Positions 41,764 to 53,101 of a stretch of DNA of 64,000 bases are shown piece by piece. Source of the DNA: Neoceratodus forsteri (lineage: Eukaryota > Chordata > Ceratodontiformes > Ceratodontidae); assembly GCA_016271365.2 (NCBI GenBank), contig CM057456.1:611325501-611389500 (forward strand), written 5' to 3'. Made by a program: the position numbers and the translations under genes. Below the pieces are notes generated by a model. The model made no database searches and had not been told where the DNA came from. It saw only the letters and a program-made list of their open reading frames with translations. Numbering within the stretch: position 1 is the stretch's first letter; each line of letters begins with the position of its first letter.

Positions 41764-42920
41764 CTGAGGAGACCGGAGGTCACGAGGGCCTGCTCTGAAG
41801 CCCTCCCTGCCCGCAGAAGCCCCGAACCCGAGACACACCAGAGACCACCCCCCTTCCCTGAGGAGACCGGAGGTCGAGAGGGCCTGCTCTGAAGCCCTCC
41901 CTGCCCGCAGAAGCCCCGACCCTGAGACACACCAGAGACCACCCTCCTCTGAGGAGACCAGAGGTCGCGAGGGCCTGCTCTGAAGCCCTCCCTGCCCGCA
42001 GAAGCCCCGAACCCGAGACACCCAGAGACCACCCCTCCCCTGAGGAGACCGAGGTCGCGAGGGCCTGCTCTGAAGCCCTCCTGCCCGTAGAAACCCGAAC
42101 TCGACACACCAGAGACCACCCTCCCTGAGGAGACCGGAGGTCGCGAGGGCCTGCTCTGAAGCCCTCCCTGCCCGCAGAAGCCCCAACCCGAGACACACCA
42201 GAGACCACCCCCCTTCCCTGAGGAGACCGGAGGTCGCGAGGGCCTGCTCTGAAGCCCTTCCTGCCTGCAGAAGCCCCGAACCAGAGACCACCCCTCCCCT
42301 GAGGAGAACGGAGGTCGCGAGGGCCTGCTCTGAAGCCCTCCCTGCCCGAGAAGCCCTGAACCCGAGACACACCAGAGACCACCCCTCCCCTGAGGAGACC
42401 GGAGGTCGCGAGGGCCTGCTCTGAAGCCCTTCCTGCCCACAGAAGCCCCAAACCGAGACACACCAGAGACCACCCCGCCCCTGAGGAGACCGGGTCGCGA
42501 GGGCCTGCTCCTGAAGCCCTCCCCTGGCTGCAGAAGCCCCAACCACGAGACACACTAGAGACCACCCCCTCCCTGAGAGGAGACCGGAGGTCGCGAGGGC
42601 TCCGTTTGAAGCCCTCCCTGCCCGCAGAAGCCTCAACCCGAGATACACCAGAGACCACCCCTCCCTGAGGAGACCGAGGTCGCGAGGCCTGCCTGGAAGC
42701 GCCCCTCGCCCGCAGAAGCCCGAACCCCGAGACACACCAGAGACCACCCTCCCTGAGGAGACTGGAGGTCGTGGAGGGCCTGCTCTTAGGCCCTCCTGCC
42801 CGCACAGGAAGCCCCGAACCCGAGACACACCAGAGTCCACCTCTCCCTGAGGAGACCTGAGTCGCGAGGGCCTGCTCTGAAGCCCTCCCTGCCCGCAGAA
42901 GCCCGAACCCGAGACACACC
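41764..42920. repeat. GC-rich minisatellite, 13 units of about 91 bp
   Basis: Unit starts (CTGAGGAGAC) lie at 41764, 41858, 41949, 42040, 42125, 42218, 42299, 42390, 42481, 42573, 42665, 42753 and 42847. Spacing is 81-94 bp, mostly 91-94. Each unit holds GAGGGCCTGCTCTGAAGCCC and CCCGAACCCGAGACACACC. The array lacks stops on the minus strand, giving ORFs of 519 and 458 codons that are artefacts. It sits at the 5' end of LINE-2, so it may act as promoter monomers. Confidence 0.95.
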
Positions 42921-44454
42921 AGGTAATTCTTACCTTGATCCAGGCTGCTGCCACCATCAGCAGGCCATCTGGCTTTTCTGAAATGGGCCAAAGCTCCCTG
43001 CTCAGCGCATGAATCCCTGCCAGAGTAGCACCTTGAGTTGCTGCCCAGGCTCAAACGAGCAGAACTGTTACTTTTGTGCCTGATTTTGAAACTTTTAAAT
43101 GAACCAGCTAAAACTATTTGCATTTGCCTGTAACTGTATTTAAAAGCTTGAGTCACTGCAAGCCCAGGACCTGTGTTCTATCTGAACTCCCTCGCAAATC
43201 TCACTGGGGACTGTTTGTTAATTTGTAAGTGCATTTCCAGTTGTACTGAAATACCCCCTGTGAAAACTAATTTGGGGACTGTTTAACTTCTAAAGTGCAT
43301 TTCCAGTGCTCTTCCTCCTGGGAGCTGTGTGGGTGGCTGTTTGTGCTTGTCTGTGTCTGTGGGTTGGTTTTGTTCATTTACATGTTTTTCTGCTGGGAAT
43401 ACCTGTGCCATTCTTGCACACAACATTGGTGAAAGTCTCCTGGACTGAATTTTGAAATCGCCATCATCAGGTATCAGCTTTTTATTTTAAATCAACTTTC
43501 TTGAAGCCTCCCCAAGGAAGCATATGCCCTTACAACTAGTCTTACAAACATGGTGATGCTGGGTCCTGCAACTGAATCAACATTTTCAACATTCTCATCT
43601 GACCACTCTTAAAAGCAACTGCACTTGTGGGCTTTAAAGAACAAATGAATTTTAACACATTTTGTGACTGAATCAATATTTTGTCTGACCTTTTTCAAAG
43701 GTATTGTACTTGTCTCTGAGGACTTTGAAGATCAAAGGAAACATACAGACAAAAGGATTTCACATTGCATATGCTCACTGTCTGACCTACTCCTAGGTAT
43801 TGTGCTTATCTCTGAGGACTTTGAAGAACAAAGGAAACATATAGACAAAAGGATTTTACACATTGCATATGCCCAGGCCACAGTTTATCACCTTTTAGGA
43901 ACTTTAACATATTATGTGATCCTGGATCTCAACAGTACTATAGTACTTTAAACCCTCTGGCACCAAACCCTCCCAGTCTTTTTTTTTTTTTCATTTTTCT
44001 CTGTACTTCGTCATAGTGCTTGGCTATCCACCTTAGCCCACTAAAACTGTGACCCCACCACCTCCCTCCTATTGCTCACCACCCCCCCCGACTGCCTAGC
44101 CCACACACTACTGCTGTCTCCGCCTCGCTAAAAATGCTTTGGCTTAGTCCCCACCACCTGTTCCTGCTCACCCTCACCCTCCTTTTCCTTTATGCCAACT
44201 CCCCCTCCGCCTACCCTACCCCTCACCTACCTCTCACCTTTGTATACTACTATCCAAACATTGTACCATGGCTTTTACCTGGAGTCTTAAACAAACATCA
44301 CCCATTAATACTTGGTGCAAAGAGCCATATTTCTAATTGGAAACTGCCACATCATTATAACTCACTAACGATCACCCTCTACTGGGACTCAGAAGACAAT
44401 CAAGCATCTTAAAAGTACAAGCAGAAACTCACTCCAACCTATTATGAACTACGA
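42921..44454 (+). other. LINE-2 5' region downstream of the array
   Basis: No clear coding sequence. It holds two tandem duplications: GGGGACTGTTT...GTGCATTTCCAG repeated at about 43205-43245 and 43274-43303, and a 97-bp unit at 43685 and 43782 (CTCTGAGGACTTTGAAGA and ACAAAAGGATTT in both). A T-run lies at 43980-43991. A 92-codon ORF at 44134-44412 (Leu/Pro-rich) precedes the endonuclease ORF by about 40 bp; I recognise no domain in it. Confidence 0.7.
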
Positions 44455-45237
44455 ATGGCCTCGCTGAAACTCCTGCTCCTCCTACTTTTAATATCTGGTG
44501 GGATACACCCAAACCCTGGTCCTGTTGCACTGAAGCCGACAAAACAGGGAAAGTTGGTGATGGTCTCCATTATCACTCTAAATATCTGCAGCCTCCTTCC
44601 CAAATTGGCATCTCTTCAAACTCTCGCTGGACAAAAAACCCTTGATATACTAGCCATTGTGGGAACCTGGCTGTCTCCCAGCACCCGGATCATGGGGTCT
44701 GCGCTTGAAGGCTACAATCTTTTCAGACTCGACCGGGCAAGCAAGAAAGGTAGGGGCTGTGCTATCTACACAAAGGACAACCTCTCCTGTCAACGCGCAG
44801 CTTCACCTCACAATACGCAGATGCAACTCCTCCCTATCAAACTGCTTCTTGGTGCACAAAACAAAGTTCTCACAGTGGCCGCAGTCTATATCCCTCCAAA
44901 AGACCACCGTGCCAGTATTAAGTCTGTACTTGATTTTGTTAGTCTGCAGCCCTCTGAAAATGAGCTCCTCCTCCTCGGGGATTTCAACATAAACTGGCTC
45001 GCCTCCGACACTGGCTCTTACAAAGATGACATCCTAGCAGCAAACCTGACTCAGATGGTAACCTCCCCCACCCGGAAAAATTACAAAACTGGTACAAGCA
45101 CCCTTATTGACTGGGTTCTCACAAATCACCCTGACCGGATAAAAAACATTAAAGTCCTCCCTGACTCCTCAGTGACCACTCCCCAGTGTCTGTACCTGGT
45201 CCTAATAAATTTCTCAAGCCACCCCCCAAAGTTATAA
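44455..45237 (+). pseudogene. LINE-2 endonuclease with hydrophobic leader and NPGP motif
   Basis: An open frame of 260 codons starting at the ATG at 44455: MASLKLLLLLLLISGGIHP then NPGP. A Leu-rich leader is followed at once by a 2A-like NPGP. The APE-type endonuclease follows with TLNICSLLPKL, LAIVGTWLSP (catalytic ETW changed to GTW), LLLLGDFNINW and TSTLIDWVLTN. The final SDHxxL block is degenerate. The frame ends at 45237 and RT does not follow in frame. In APE endonucleases the Glu of ETW binds the metal, so this enzyme should be inactive. Confidence 0.85.
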
Positions 45238-45239
45238 CA

Positions 45240-47350
45240 AGCAGTATTGCCTATGGGAATCTTATCAAGTTGAAAACCATCTCCTACAACAGGACTGACG
45301 CCAATCCTTGAATCAACTGATATTAATACCGCACTAGAATACTTCATTAAATCTTTCAACTCTGCATGCGACTTATACTCCCAGTAAAACGAAAATCAAA
45401 GCGCTATCAAATCCATGGATTACTGCCAAACTACTTGCTTAAGCTCAAGGTTCGACCACCTCTGGGCAGTTGCCAGAGAGCACAGGCTCACCCCTCATGA
45501 TACCCCTAAATACAAGCAGGCACAAAATAGATGTACCTCACAAATTAGGCAAATGAAGAGCACCTATTTCAAAATGCCTTGAATCCACCTGGGGTGATGG
45601 AAGAGCTTTGGGACAACATCCAAACATAATGGGTAAACAATCAAAATCGTCACCTACTATTATGAAAGTTGATGGATCCACCACTTTGACCCAAAGTCTA
45701 TTGCAGATGTGTAATAAAAGACATTCACAGACCTTCAGTGAGTTCCTCCCCAGATTTCTTCTCGGACTTACCTGTCCTAGCCTAGTATCACAAAACACCC
45801 CTAGTGACAAACCACAATTTACTTCAAGAAAATCAAAGTGCACAAGCCCACAAGTACATAAGAAAGGTCTGCTCCAAATCCAGGACAAGTAGTGACACCT
45901 AGATCTAAAAATCCTGTCTCTCACCTGGATGAAGTAATTCACCCTTTGCAAAAATTCTTAATCTGTCACTTTGCCAAAGTCAATTTCCCAACAAATGGAA
46001 ATCTGCCATAGTTCGCCAGTGCACAAAGGGGGGACAAAACCTCAACAGGAAACTATCGACCAATATCAATACTCCTCCCCTCTCAAAGCACTTGAGCAGA
46101 ATAGTTGCTGGACCAACTCTCTGATTACCTGGACAAATACAATCCTGCTCTGTAATCAACAACACGGCTTTTGGAAAGGACATAAGTACAACAACAGCCT
46201 TACTTGATTTCTCTGGAGAAGTCCACTAGCCCTGGACAAAGAGTGCCAAACAGGTGCAGTCTTTATTGATCTTACAAAGCTTTCTGCACAGTCCATCATG
46301 GCCTACTTACTCCTACTTTCTAGCCTAGGCTGGCGAAGGTCCTTGTGCCTAGGTAAAGTTACCTGTCCAATCGGTCTGAGCTGTAAAAATCTCTAATGAA
46401 CTCTCGACTTCAAACCAGTTCTCGGGTGTACCACAGGGATCAATTCTTGGACCGCTCCTCTTTAGCCTGTTCATTAACTCCTCCGAGATATCTGCCAGGA
46501 GAAATAATCTTATACGCTGTTGATGCTGTAATTCTCTCTTCCCACAAGGATCCAAACTCCCTCTGAAAAAGCCTGCAACTTGCTTTCTCTAGTGTTGAAA
46601 GGTGGTTCCTGGATAGTAAACTTGTGCTAAACCACAATAAACAAAAACCATGCTCTTCTCCAATCACCAAAACAAAAATAGGCATACCCACTCACCATAC
46701 AAACCTCTATGGAATTACACTGGACCAAGTAATACTTTCAAATACCTTGGCATCACTTTTGACCAAGGGCTCACCTTGTAACCCACATTGACAACATCGC
46801 GAAAACAGTGAGCCAACGTCTTGAATACTATTCCGGAACTGGCCAATTTCTAAATCAAGCTGGCATTGAGAATAGCTATAAGAGTTCCATAATCTCAATC
46901 ATTGACTATGGCCTTATTATTTATGGCTCAGCTACCCACTGCTCTAAGGCGTATCTCAGTCACTCTAAATAAGTCCTGCCGGCTCCTCACGGGGCTCAAA
47001 GACTGACTCACACGAGTGATCTGTACTATGAATCAGGCTGGTTGAGCCCATCAAATCATCTTATTTATCTCACCTGCACAATGGCAAAAAATCTATCATG
47101 GGACTGACTCCATTGTGTATTCAAACCCATCTCGACTGAATCCTGGCTCACGACCCTCCACCAGATCTGAACGCCAACCTTTCCTGGTTCGAGATGCTGG
47201 ACTGCACAGGGACAAAGATCTTTCAGACAGGGTCCCGAGCATGGTTCAATGTGCTTAGTCCACCTACTCTATCCTCAACCTCACTTGAAGCTTTCAAATC
47301 TATGCTCTATGCCCACCTCACCACCACTAGCAACTGTGATTGCGCTAGAT
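45240..47350 (+). pseudogene. LINE-2 reverse transcriptase, heavily decayed
   Basis: Only fragments are recognised: HKGGTKPQQETIDQYQ near 46025-46070 (equivalent to HKGxxxxxxNYRPI), QQHGFWKGHKYNN near 46160, a GVPQGSILGPLLFSLFI block at about 46427-46475, and LNTSK/KYLGITFDQG-like stretches at 46620-46770. Every few dozen codons carries an indel or stop. Order and spacing match LINE-1 RT. Confidence 0.72.
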
Positions 47351-47759
47351 AAAGACTACTACTCCTCATGTGCATCCTCATCTGAGGCCTCTTCCTCCTG
47401 ACTAATGAACCCTCTGGTACCTCTACTGCTTCCTGTCTCCACCCAAACTCACTCCCCCATTTTTCCTGTCCCTCTCACTTACTCTCCCGCTCTCCCTTTC
47501 CCTCCTCTCTAGCCTCCTTTGGCGCCTAATGATCACCCTCCTGGAAGTTTCCTTAACCTCGAAATTGACTACTCGCTTGAACCTGTTATAGCTTGTTTTC
47601 TATGAAACTTAAAAGCGTTACTGCCTTAAACTGTTAATAGCAAATTTATGATGTAACTTTCCTGTCTGGTTTTACCTGTAATGTGTGTGTGCTTTGTTAA
47701 ATGTTCTTTGTGACGTGAACCTTTGTAAAAGCCCTGGCTCAAAGGTATTAATTCCTAGA

Positions 47760-48140
47760 CTAATAAACTAAACTAAAGGTGCTTCCCTCCCGAGTGGGTT
47801 CCAACACTAGCTGTCTGAGGCATGCCCCCTGTAGGGCATCAAGAATGACTCTGCTCTTGGATATGCCTGCAGCAAAGGTACTCCAGTTAACATCTGGCAC
47901 ATTCAGGTCCCCCATCAACAATATCTCCCTTTTCTGCCATTTTAGGCTGCCTTCTATCATTTCCTTGTCCATTTCCTCCCCTGAGATGGGGGTCTGTACA
48001 CAACCCCTATGCGGATTATTGGTGTCATTTCCTGTCTCCAGGGTGACCCATAATGACTCATCAACTTTCTTTACTCTTTAGTTCTGTTGCTTTAATCCTT
48101 CCTTATATGAGAGCTACTCCTCCTCCTCTTACCTACCCTA
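47760..48140 (-). pseudogene. CR1 endonuclease, N-terminal and middle part
   Basis: The frame at 47972-47760 reads ILLMGDLNVPDVNW and CLRQLVLEPTREGST, with the LLMGDxN and catalytic Asn/Asp region of the APE endonuclease intact. Further upstream (to about 48140) lie VVYRPPS-like and RRSSSHIRKD-like remnants in shifted frames. The end of the domain is at 41745 beyond LINE-2. Confidence 0.85.
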
Positions 48141-48499
48141 TCCTCCTGTAGGCTGTGTATCCTGGTATGTTGATTTCCCACTCATGGTTCTCTGTGCCAT
48201 GTTTCAGTGACTGCCAATATTAAGGCCACTAGTTCAGGAGCTTGTTGCACGGACAACGGCATTGGTATCATCACCTTCCATTTATTTTTTATGCCTTACC
48301 CCTTTAGCCCCAACCCTGTCATTAACACCTTTTCTGCATTTATCCCTGTCTTGCTCCTACTGAATTCTCTGCTTGGTGTTTACCTCTCTAACTCTGCACT
48401 TTGTGGGGAGCTGGGTTTCCCTGCTCATTTCCAGTGCCTCCCTCTTGGCTGGTTAAATGCTTGCCAATGAAACATTTAAACCTGTCACCTAGGATCCTG

Positions 48500-49152
48500 G
48501 ATCCCCGGACAGATGCAGACCATCGGCCAGTATAAGTCTGCATCCTCCAGGTGGGCTCCCAGTCCCAGTGAAGCTAAAACCCTGAGCTCCACACCAGTTT
48601 TCAACCATTCATTGGATCCCATGATGCGAGATACTTAGCATCATCTTGCCATGAACAGACAGCACCTCCGAGAAGGTTACCGTACATGCTACTTGTCTGA
48701 GGGCCCTCCCCAACTCTACAAACTCCTCTTGCACTGCTCTGATCCCATTTACAGCCAGGTCATTTTGTCCTTAGGTGAACAATGACACCAGCTCCTTCCT
48801 CGTGCAGGTGCTGCCGCAATCCTGAGGATTCGCTCCTGTCCCTCCAAGTCGTGGGCGCCAGGCAGGCACCTTGCCTCCCTATCCCATTCCTCCCCACATC
48901 TACCCCCCCAATGATTGAATCCCACCAGGAACTGTTTCCTTCCTGTGTGTGTTCTGGGTGCCACCTCCTGTGGGTCTCCTTGTGGAGTTCCCAGCATCCT
49001 CCTTGGTCTCCACTGCAGGTGCCTCCATAGAGGAACCACTTTTGCCAGAACAGCATAAGAATTGCTGAGGCTACAACTGGAGGATGCACTCTGTTCCTCC
49101 ACCCTCTCCCTCCTGAGCCCACCTTTGGTCCAACTGGCTCTCTTCTTGGCAA
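48500..49152 (-). pseudogene. CR1 ORF1 with esterase-like domain
   Basis: On the minus strand: LEGQERILRIAAA, EEGAGVIVHLRTKD (usual HLGTND), AVNGI and, further on, GLGAHLEDADLYWPMVC. This is the SGNH-esterase-like part of CR1 ORF1, with the block III GTND-type motif changed to RTKD. ORF1 proteins of CR1 bind nucleic acid, and the esterase domain's role is not settled. Frames shift between 49152 and 48749 and below. Confidence 0.78.
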
Positions 49153-49862
49153 CCTCTGAGGTAACGAGTGGTGGTTCTGGTGGTCCCTGAGTGGGGGAAG
49201 AGGTTTACTTAATCCTAGCCAGAGTCAGCCTGGGACGGGCAACCTCCTCCCAGATCAGACAGTTAGGTGCCAAACAGGGCAGAATGCAGCCGCCAGGAAT
49301 GTCTCCCGAATTACTGCTGCTCCACAGCCATTGCACTACACCACTCCCGTCTTGACTTATTCTGTATCCTCACCTGTTGCTTTTTGTATGCTTGTTGTCT
49401 CCTCACTCTATGTATTTTTACACTTACTTTCCTACTGCCTATGTGCTTTTACAACTCTCACCCTTCCTGTTCTGGGACAGGAGCTTCCTGTAGTCTTCAG
49501 TAGCCACCTTCCTCCGTGCTTGGATTCAGACCTCCAGCGGGGGATAGAAGTTTTTTTTTTAGGTTCCTTCAAGATTGCTGAAACTAATGTGTCTCAGTGA
49601 TCCTTCCCTTCCTACTGCCAAACAGGAAGTTCCTTGTTGTCAGTCAAATTCAGTGGCTATAAAATTAGAACTGGCTTTGGGTGGTGGGAAGGAGGGAAAC
49701 TAGTAAAAAATCTGTAGTTCTGGACTTCTGTTTCTTGCTGTGTAACCAGTCCTCTTCTGCTAGAAACAGCCGGAAGCTGTAATTGGAGACAGCTGCTTTT
49801 GGAGACCTAAGCTGCTAAGCCACACCCCCAATTAGATTCACTCTCTGCTCCATGATTAATTA
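49153..49862 (-). other. Probable CR1 5' untranslated region
   Basis: No clear ORF on either strand. Read on the minus strand it includes GGGGGTGTGGCTTAGCAGCT near its far end. It lies between CR1 ORF1 and the truncated L2 and is best explained as CR1 5' sequence, but a separate small insertion cannot be excluded. ORFs at 49267-49600 on the plus strand look like shadows. Confidence 0.5.
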
Positions 49863-50935
49863 AGGTGATACTGCCCCTTCCTCGGTAGGATCGAAACCAA
49901 CTGAAGACTGTACCAGACAGTTCACAGATAGATCGCAAACATTCCAATAGCACACCATGGTCCACAGTGTCAAATGCTGCAGAGAGATCAAGAAGGACCA
50001 TGATGGAGCAGAGTCCTTCAATCTCTTGCTATTAGGAGATCATTTAGTACCGGACCAGAGTTGTCTAGGTACTATGCCTTTTGTAAATCCGGACTGGAGA
50101 ATCATAGACATTGTGGCTGGTCAAATGTTCATCCAATTGCGATGTGACCACCTTCTCAGTAACTTTACCCACAAAGGGTAAGTTAGAGACAGGCCTGTAG
50201 TTTGCCAGACAGTCCGGGTCCAAGGAGGACTTCTTAAGAAGGGGCTGAACCACAGCCTCCTTTAGAGGATTTGGAAAAATCCCCCTCTCCAAGGACCTCC
50301 AGACTATCTCAGCAAGGACGGGACCAATTTTATCCACACAACCCACTAAGAGACGTGTGGGGCCCGGATCCAAACCACAGTTGGTTGGACGCAGTGATTG
50401 GATGATCATCACAATGTCACTGATTGTGGGAGGCTGAAGTCAGACCACACAAGCTGGGTGTCTGACATCTCCTGCCACCATCAAAACTCCCATTTGAGAG
50501 GGTCAAACTGATATCAGATCTGATTTTGGCAACCTTATGTGAAAGGAATAGAGCAAACTCCTCACACCGTTCTCGAGAAAAAGCTCTTCTGGGCTGAAGA
50601 CAGATTGGATTGCACAATCTGTCCACAATCTGGAAGAGCTGAGCTGGTCTATTCTGTGCAGCAGCAATCTCTCTGGACAGGAATTCTGCCTTCTTACGAG
50701 AGATTGCGGATTGATAGACCACGTAGTGGTCCATCAAACTAAATTTGTCACAATCCAGACCCAACCTCCGCCAGCACCTCTCCAACCTTCGTCCAACTCT
50801 CCTCAACTCCCTCAGAGTCTCATCAACCAAGAGAGACCGGGGCGAAGAGAGAGGATGAACACAAACAGGAGCAATGGAATCCAGGGCCCCTGCCACCGCC
50901 TTATTATAGGCAAGTACCAGCTCTCCTGGATCCAT
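49863..50935 (-). pseudogene. L2 linker and reverse transcriptase start
   Basis: The frame 50935-50417 reads LAYNKAVAGALDSIAPV, ETLRELRRVGRRLERCWRRL and ISRKKAEFLSREIAAAQN, the linker typical of L2. The frame 50412-50065 reads CGLDPGPTRLLVGCVDKIGP, WRSLERGIFPNPLKEAVVQP, LLKKSSLDPDCLANYRPVSN and LPFVGKVTEKVVTSQL. The frame from 50001 reads MVLLDLSAAFDTVDHGVLLE, then breaks off at about 49863 before the catalytic FADD/YADD. Confidence 0.88.
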
Positions 50936-51754
50936 GCAATCTCTCGGTAACGCAGAAGGTCCAGCACCGCCATCAGGTCATCCGAGAAACACCTCTTAAA
51001 GAGTGGTGCGCGACCATTTCCATAGCGCCGACCTACTAGGGGTGGCCTCAAACTGAACCCAGTGGAGTGATGGTCCAACCATCTGACTGGTTCCACCACC
51101 AAGTCGGATATCTCCATCTCCAGAAGGAACACCAGATCCAGTGAATGACCGCCAGTATGGGTCGAGGAGGAAATAACCTGTGTGAAGCCCAGTGAAATCA
51201 TTAACTGAAGGAAGTCTTGACCAAATTGTGAGAGTTCATCGTCAACCCAGGCATTGAAGTCCCCCAGAACCAACCGTCTGGGGGACCCCAATGTCAGGTC
51301 GATAATGAAGTCTGCGACTTCCCGCAGGAAAACATTCCCATCACCTGGTGGATGGTATACGAGAAGTATCCTGCGTCCCACACCCTCGCCCATCATACAT
51401 TCAAAGGATTTGGTAATTCCCACTGGTACCTCCACTAGGCCCAGTTCTGATCTAAAACAGATAGCACACACCTGCCCCTCACGATCCATCCTCGGCGGTG
51501 TATCACTGAGTAACTGGCTGGAATGCTGCTGCCAAAACTGGTTCAGCATTCTCATCCAGCCAGGTCTCGGCGATGCAAGCCAGGTCAGATGTCCCGACAA
51601 AATTAGCTATAATAGCCATCTTGTTTTTAATAGACCTGGCGTTGCACAACACCTTCCGAATAGGATGAGCATCCGAGGATGACCGTGCTACCTGCTGACT
51701 ACAATCAGAACCCTTGGGTATGGGAACCAGACAGGGAGGACCCATTTCGCCCAA
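50812..51754 (-). pseudogene. L2 endonuclease
   Basis: The first frame (51754-51503) reads LCNARSIKNKMAIIANFVGT and LACIAETWLDENAEP, with catalytic ETW intact. After a frameshift the main frame (51600-50812; 262 codons) gives ICFRSELGLVEVPVG, ILLVYHPPGDGNVFLREV, RRLVLGDFNAWVDDELSQ, TGGHSLDLVF and VRWLDHHSTGFSL (usual SDHxx changed to LDHHS). One frameshift is enough to break it. Confidence 0.88.
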
Positions 51755-51974
51755 GGGCGTCTCCTTGTCTCCACTATCCCTATCCGCCCACTCCTTTCCG
51801 TTCCCTCCCCAGACCCAGCCCTCGTCCTCCTCCTTCTTCCAACAATTCCCAAAGCCCTACACCGTCTATAGACTTCTGGCGATGGGGAGGACAAGAAAAA
51901 GGACGAAGGTCCCTGAGCCTGGAGGGGGAATAATACCCGACTGTCCTTGTGTTATCCCAACACATATTTAACAC

Positions 51975-53061
51975 AACAAATAAACAATCCTAATTACAAA
52001 ATTAACCCACCTCTTAAAGCTTAAATAAATACAAAGCTGTATATAGTGATTTAACAACAAAATAAAATACAAATTAAGAAAACCAAACAAACCTCAAAAT
52101 ATTGAGTTAAGGCCTCTCACTCCCCAAACCCAAACAAAAAATACAACCAAGTACAACAAAGCACTAATTAAATTCCCCTTCCCCACCCAGTTCTCTCACC
52201 ACTGGGGAAGAGAGATAAAAATAATATACATTAAAGTAATTGATTCCTTCCCCACCCAGTCCTCTTACCACTGGGGAAAGAGGACAATACTCTCAGTATC
52301 AGACAAACAATAACATAAGCTATAAATCTAATAAACAAATAAATAACTGGATACAGGGTCCTCTCACCACCTGGACATCCAAACAATAAAAATTTTACAA
52401 ACCAATTTCTTCAGTCCAATCTAATTACCTATGAAATTAAAAAAGGGCTAAAATCTGAAATCAGATATTCATAATAGTCACAGTTTCACCAGAGTACCAG
52501 GTCGGCCAGTAAACAATTTGCCCCTCTCACAGGTGAAAACCAGTTCAAAGCTGTAATATGTTGCAGACCGCTCTTATTAAATTCAAAATAAGTCAGGAGC
52601 TTATCTCTCCAAAAAATGATGATAGTGTTCAGATTTTCAAATGAGCTCTCACTTTCATTTGAAAAGCAGCATGCCCCAAACAAAAATCTCAAATTCTGAA
52701 GCACATAGGAGCAGTCTGTAGTTGGAACAAGAGTTCACTGTGCAAAACCAGGAAACCAGAGAGCAGGGAAAAGTCCAGAAATCATATAAACAAACTGTAA
52801 TTAAACTAAAAACTCACGATAAAGACCAGAAACCATGGAGCAGAGGAAAATCAATGCAGGGTACCCAGAAGATGAAAGTTCAGTTCCCTCACACAGCCAA
52901 GTAGTTAGTAGCAGGCAGCGCTTCCAATACCAGGTAGCTCGGGATACTTCACGGCTTGAGGCAGGTCCCCACCCGATCCTGATACCTCTTTCCAGATTCT
53001 CTCACCGTAACGGCGCTCACCAGCTACCGAAAGGTGAAAGCGGGAAGAACTAAATACGCCC
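51975..53061 (-). other. L2 5' untranslated region (inferred)
   Basis: AT-rich sequence without ORFs of note. Near 52185-52285 a ~65-bp unit occurs twice (CCACCCAGT-CTCT-ACCACTGGGGAA), about 68 bp apart. It lies directly upstream of the L2 endonuclease on the minus strand and is assigned to L2 by position. It ends at 53061, next to a short DIRS gag fragment. Confidence 0.5.
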
Positions 53062-53101
53062 TCCATCGTGGGTCTTGCCTTCGGCGATGAGGTCCGTTAA
53101 C
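53062..53101 (+). pseudogene. 40-bp DIRS-H-family gag fragment
   Basis: CCTCCATCGTGG and GCCTTCGGCGATG with GTCCGTTAA match 54203-54241 in the gag of DIRS-H, with three or four small differences, in the same orientation. It is isolated between the L2 5' end and unassigned sequence. Confidence 0.7.

Larger units (their letters stand above)
41746..47772 (+). mobile_element. LINE-2 (L2-like LINE) with 5' tandem-unit array
   Basis: A 6.0-kb plus-strand insertion inside the CR1 endonuclease. It starts with a 13-unit GC-rich array (41764-42920), then a ~1.5-kb 5' region, an open endonuclease frame (44455-45237), a heavily decayed RT region (about 45240-47350) and an A-rich end TAATAAACTAAACTAAA. 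CR1 reading breaks at LDLVL on one side and TREGST on the other, so the array and the LINE appear to have entered as one unit. A possible short target duplication (CTAAG/CTAAAG) is weak. Confidence 0.82.
47773..49862 (-). mobile_element. CR1 LINE (minus), 5' part
   Basis: The continuation of the CR1 at 39441-41745. It holds the front of the endonuclease (47972-47760), an ORF1 region with an esterase-like block (49152-48500) and an AT-rich 5' region up to about 49862. The exact 5' end is uncertain, because it abuts a truncated L2 without a clear boundary motif. Confidence 0.8.
49863..53061 (-). mobile_element. L2 LINE (minus), 5' region, endonuclease and partial RT
   Basis: A third LINE type. 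Its minus-strand order is a long AT-rich 5' region (53061-51975), endonuclease (51754-50950), linker and RT start (50935-49863). RT stops after LRSICELSGTVFSWFRSYRG, where CR1-side sequence begins; its 3' half is absent, which is unusual because LINEs normally lose the 5' end. RT and endonuclease motifs match the L2 clade. Confidence 0.85.

Noticed and set aside
41398..43156. Long minus-strand ORFs of 519 and 458 codons with repeats of a Gly/Arg/Ser/Pro-rich unit
   Set aside because: They are read-through of a ~91-bp minisatellite that lacks stops in two or more frames. Unit length is not a multiple of three, so the peptide repeat drifts between frames. Only the CR1 endonuclease end at 41398-41745 is genuine.
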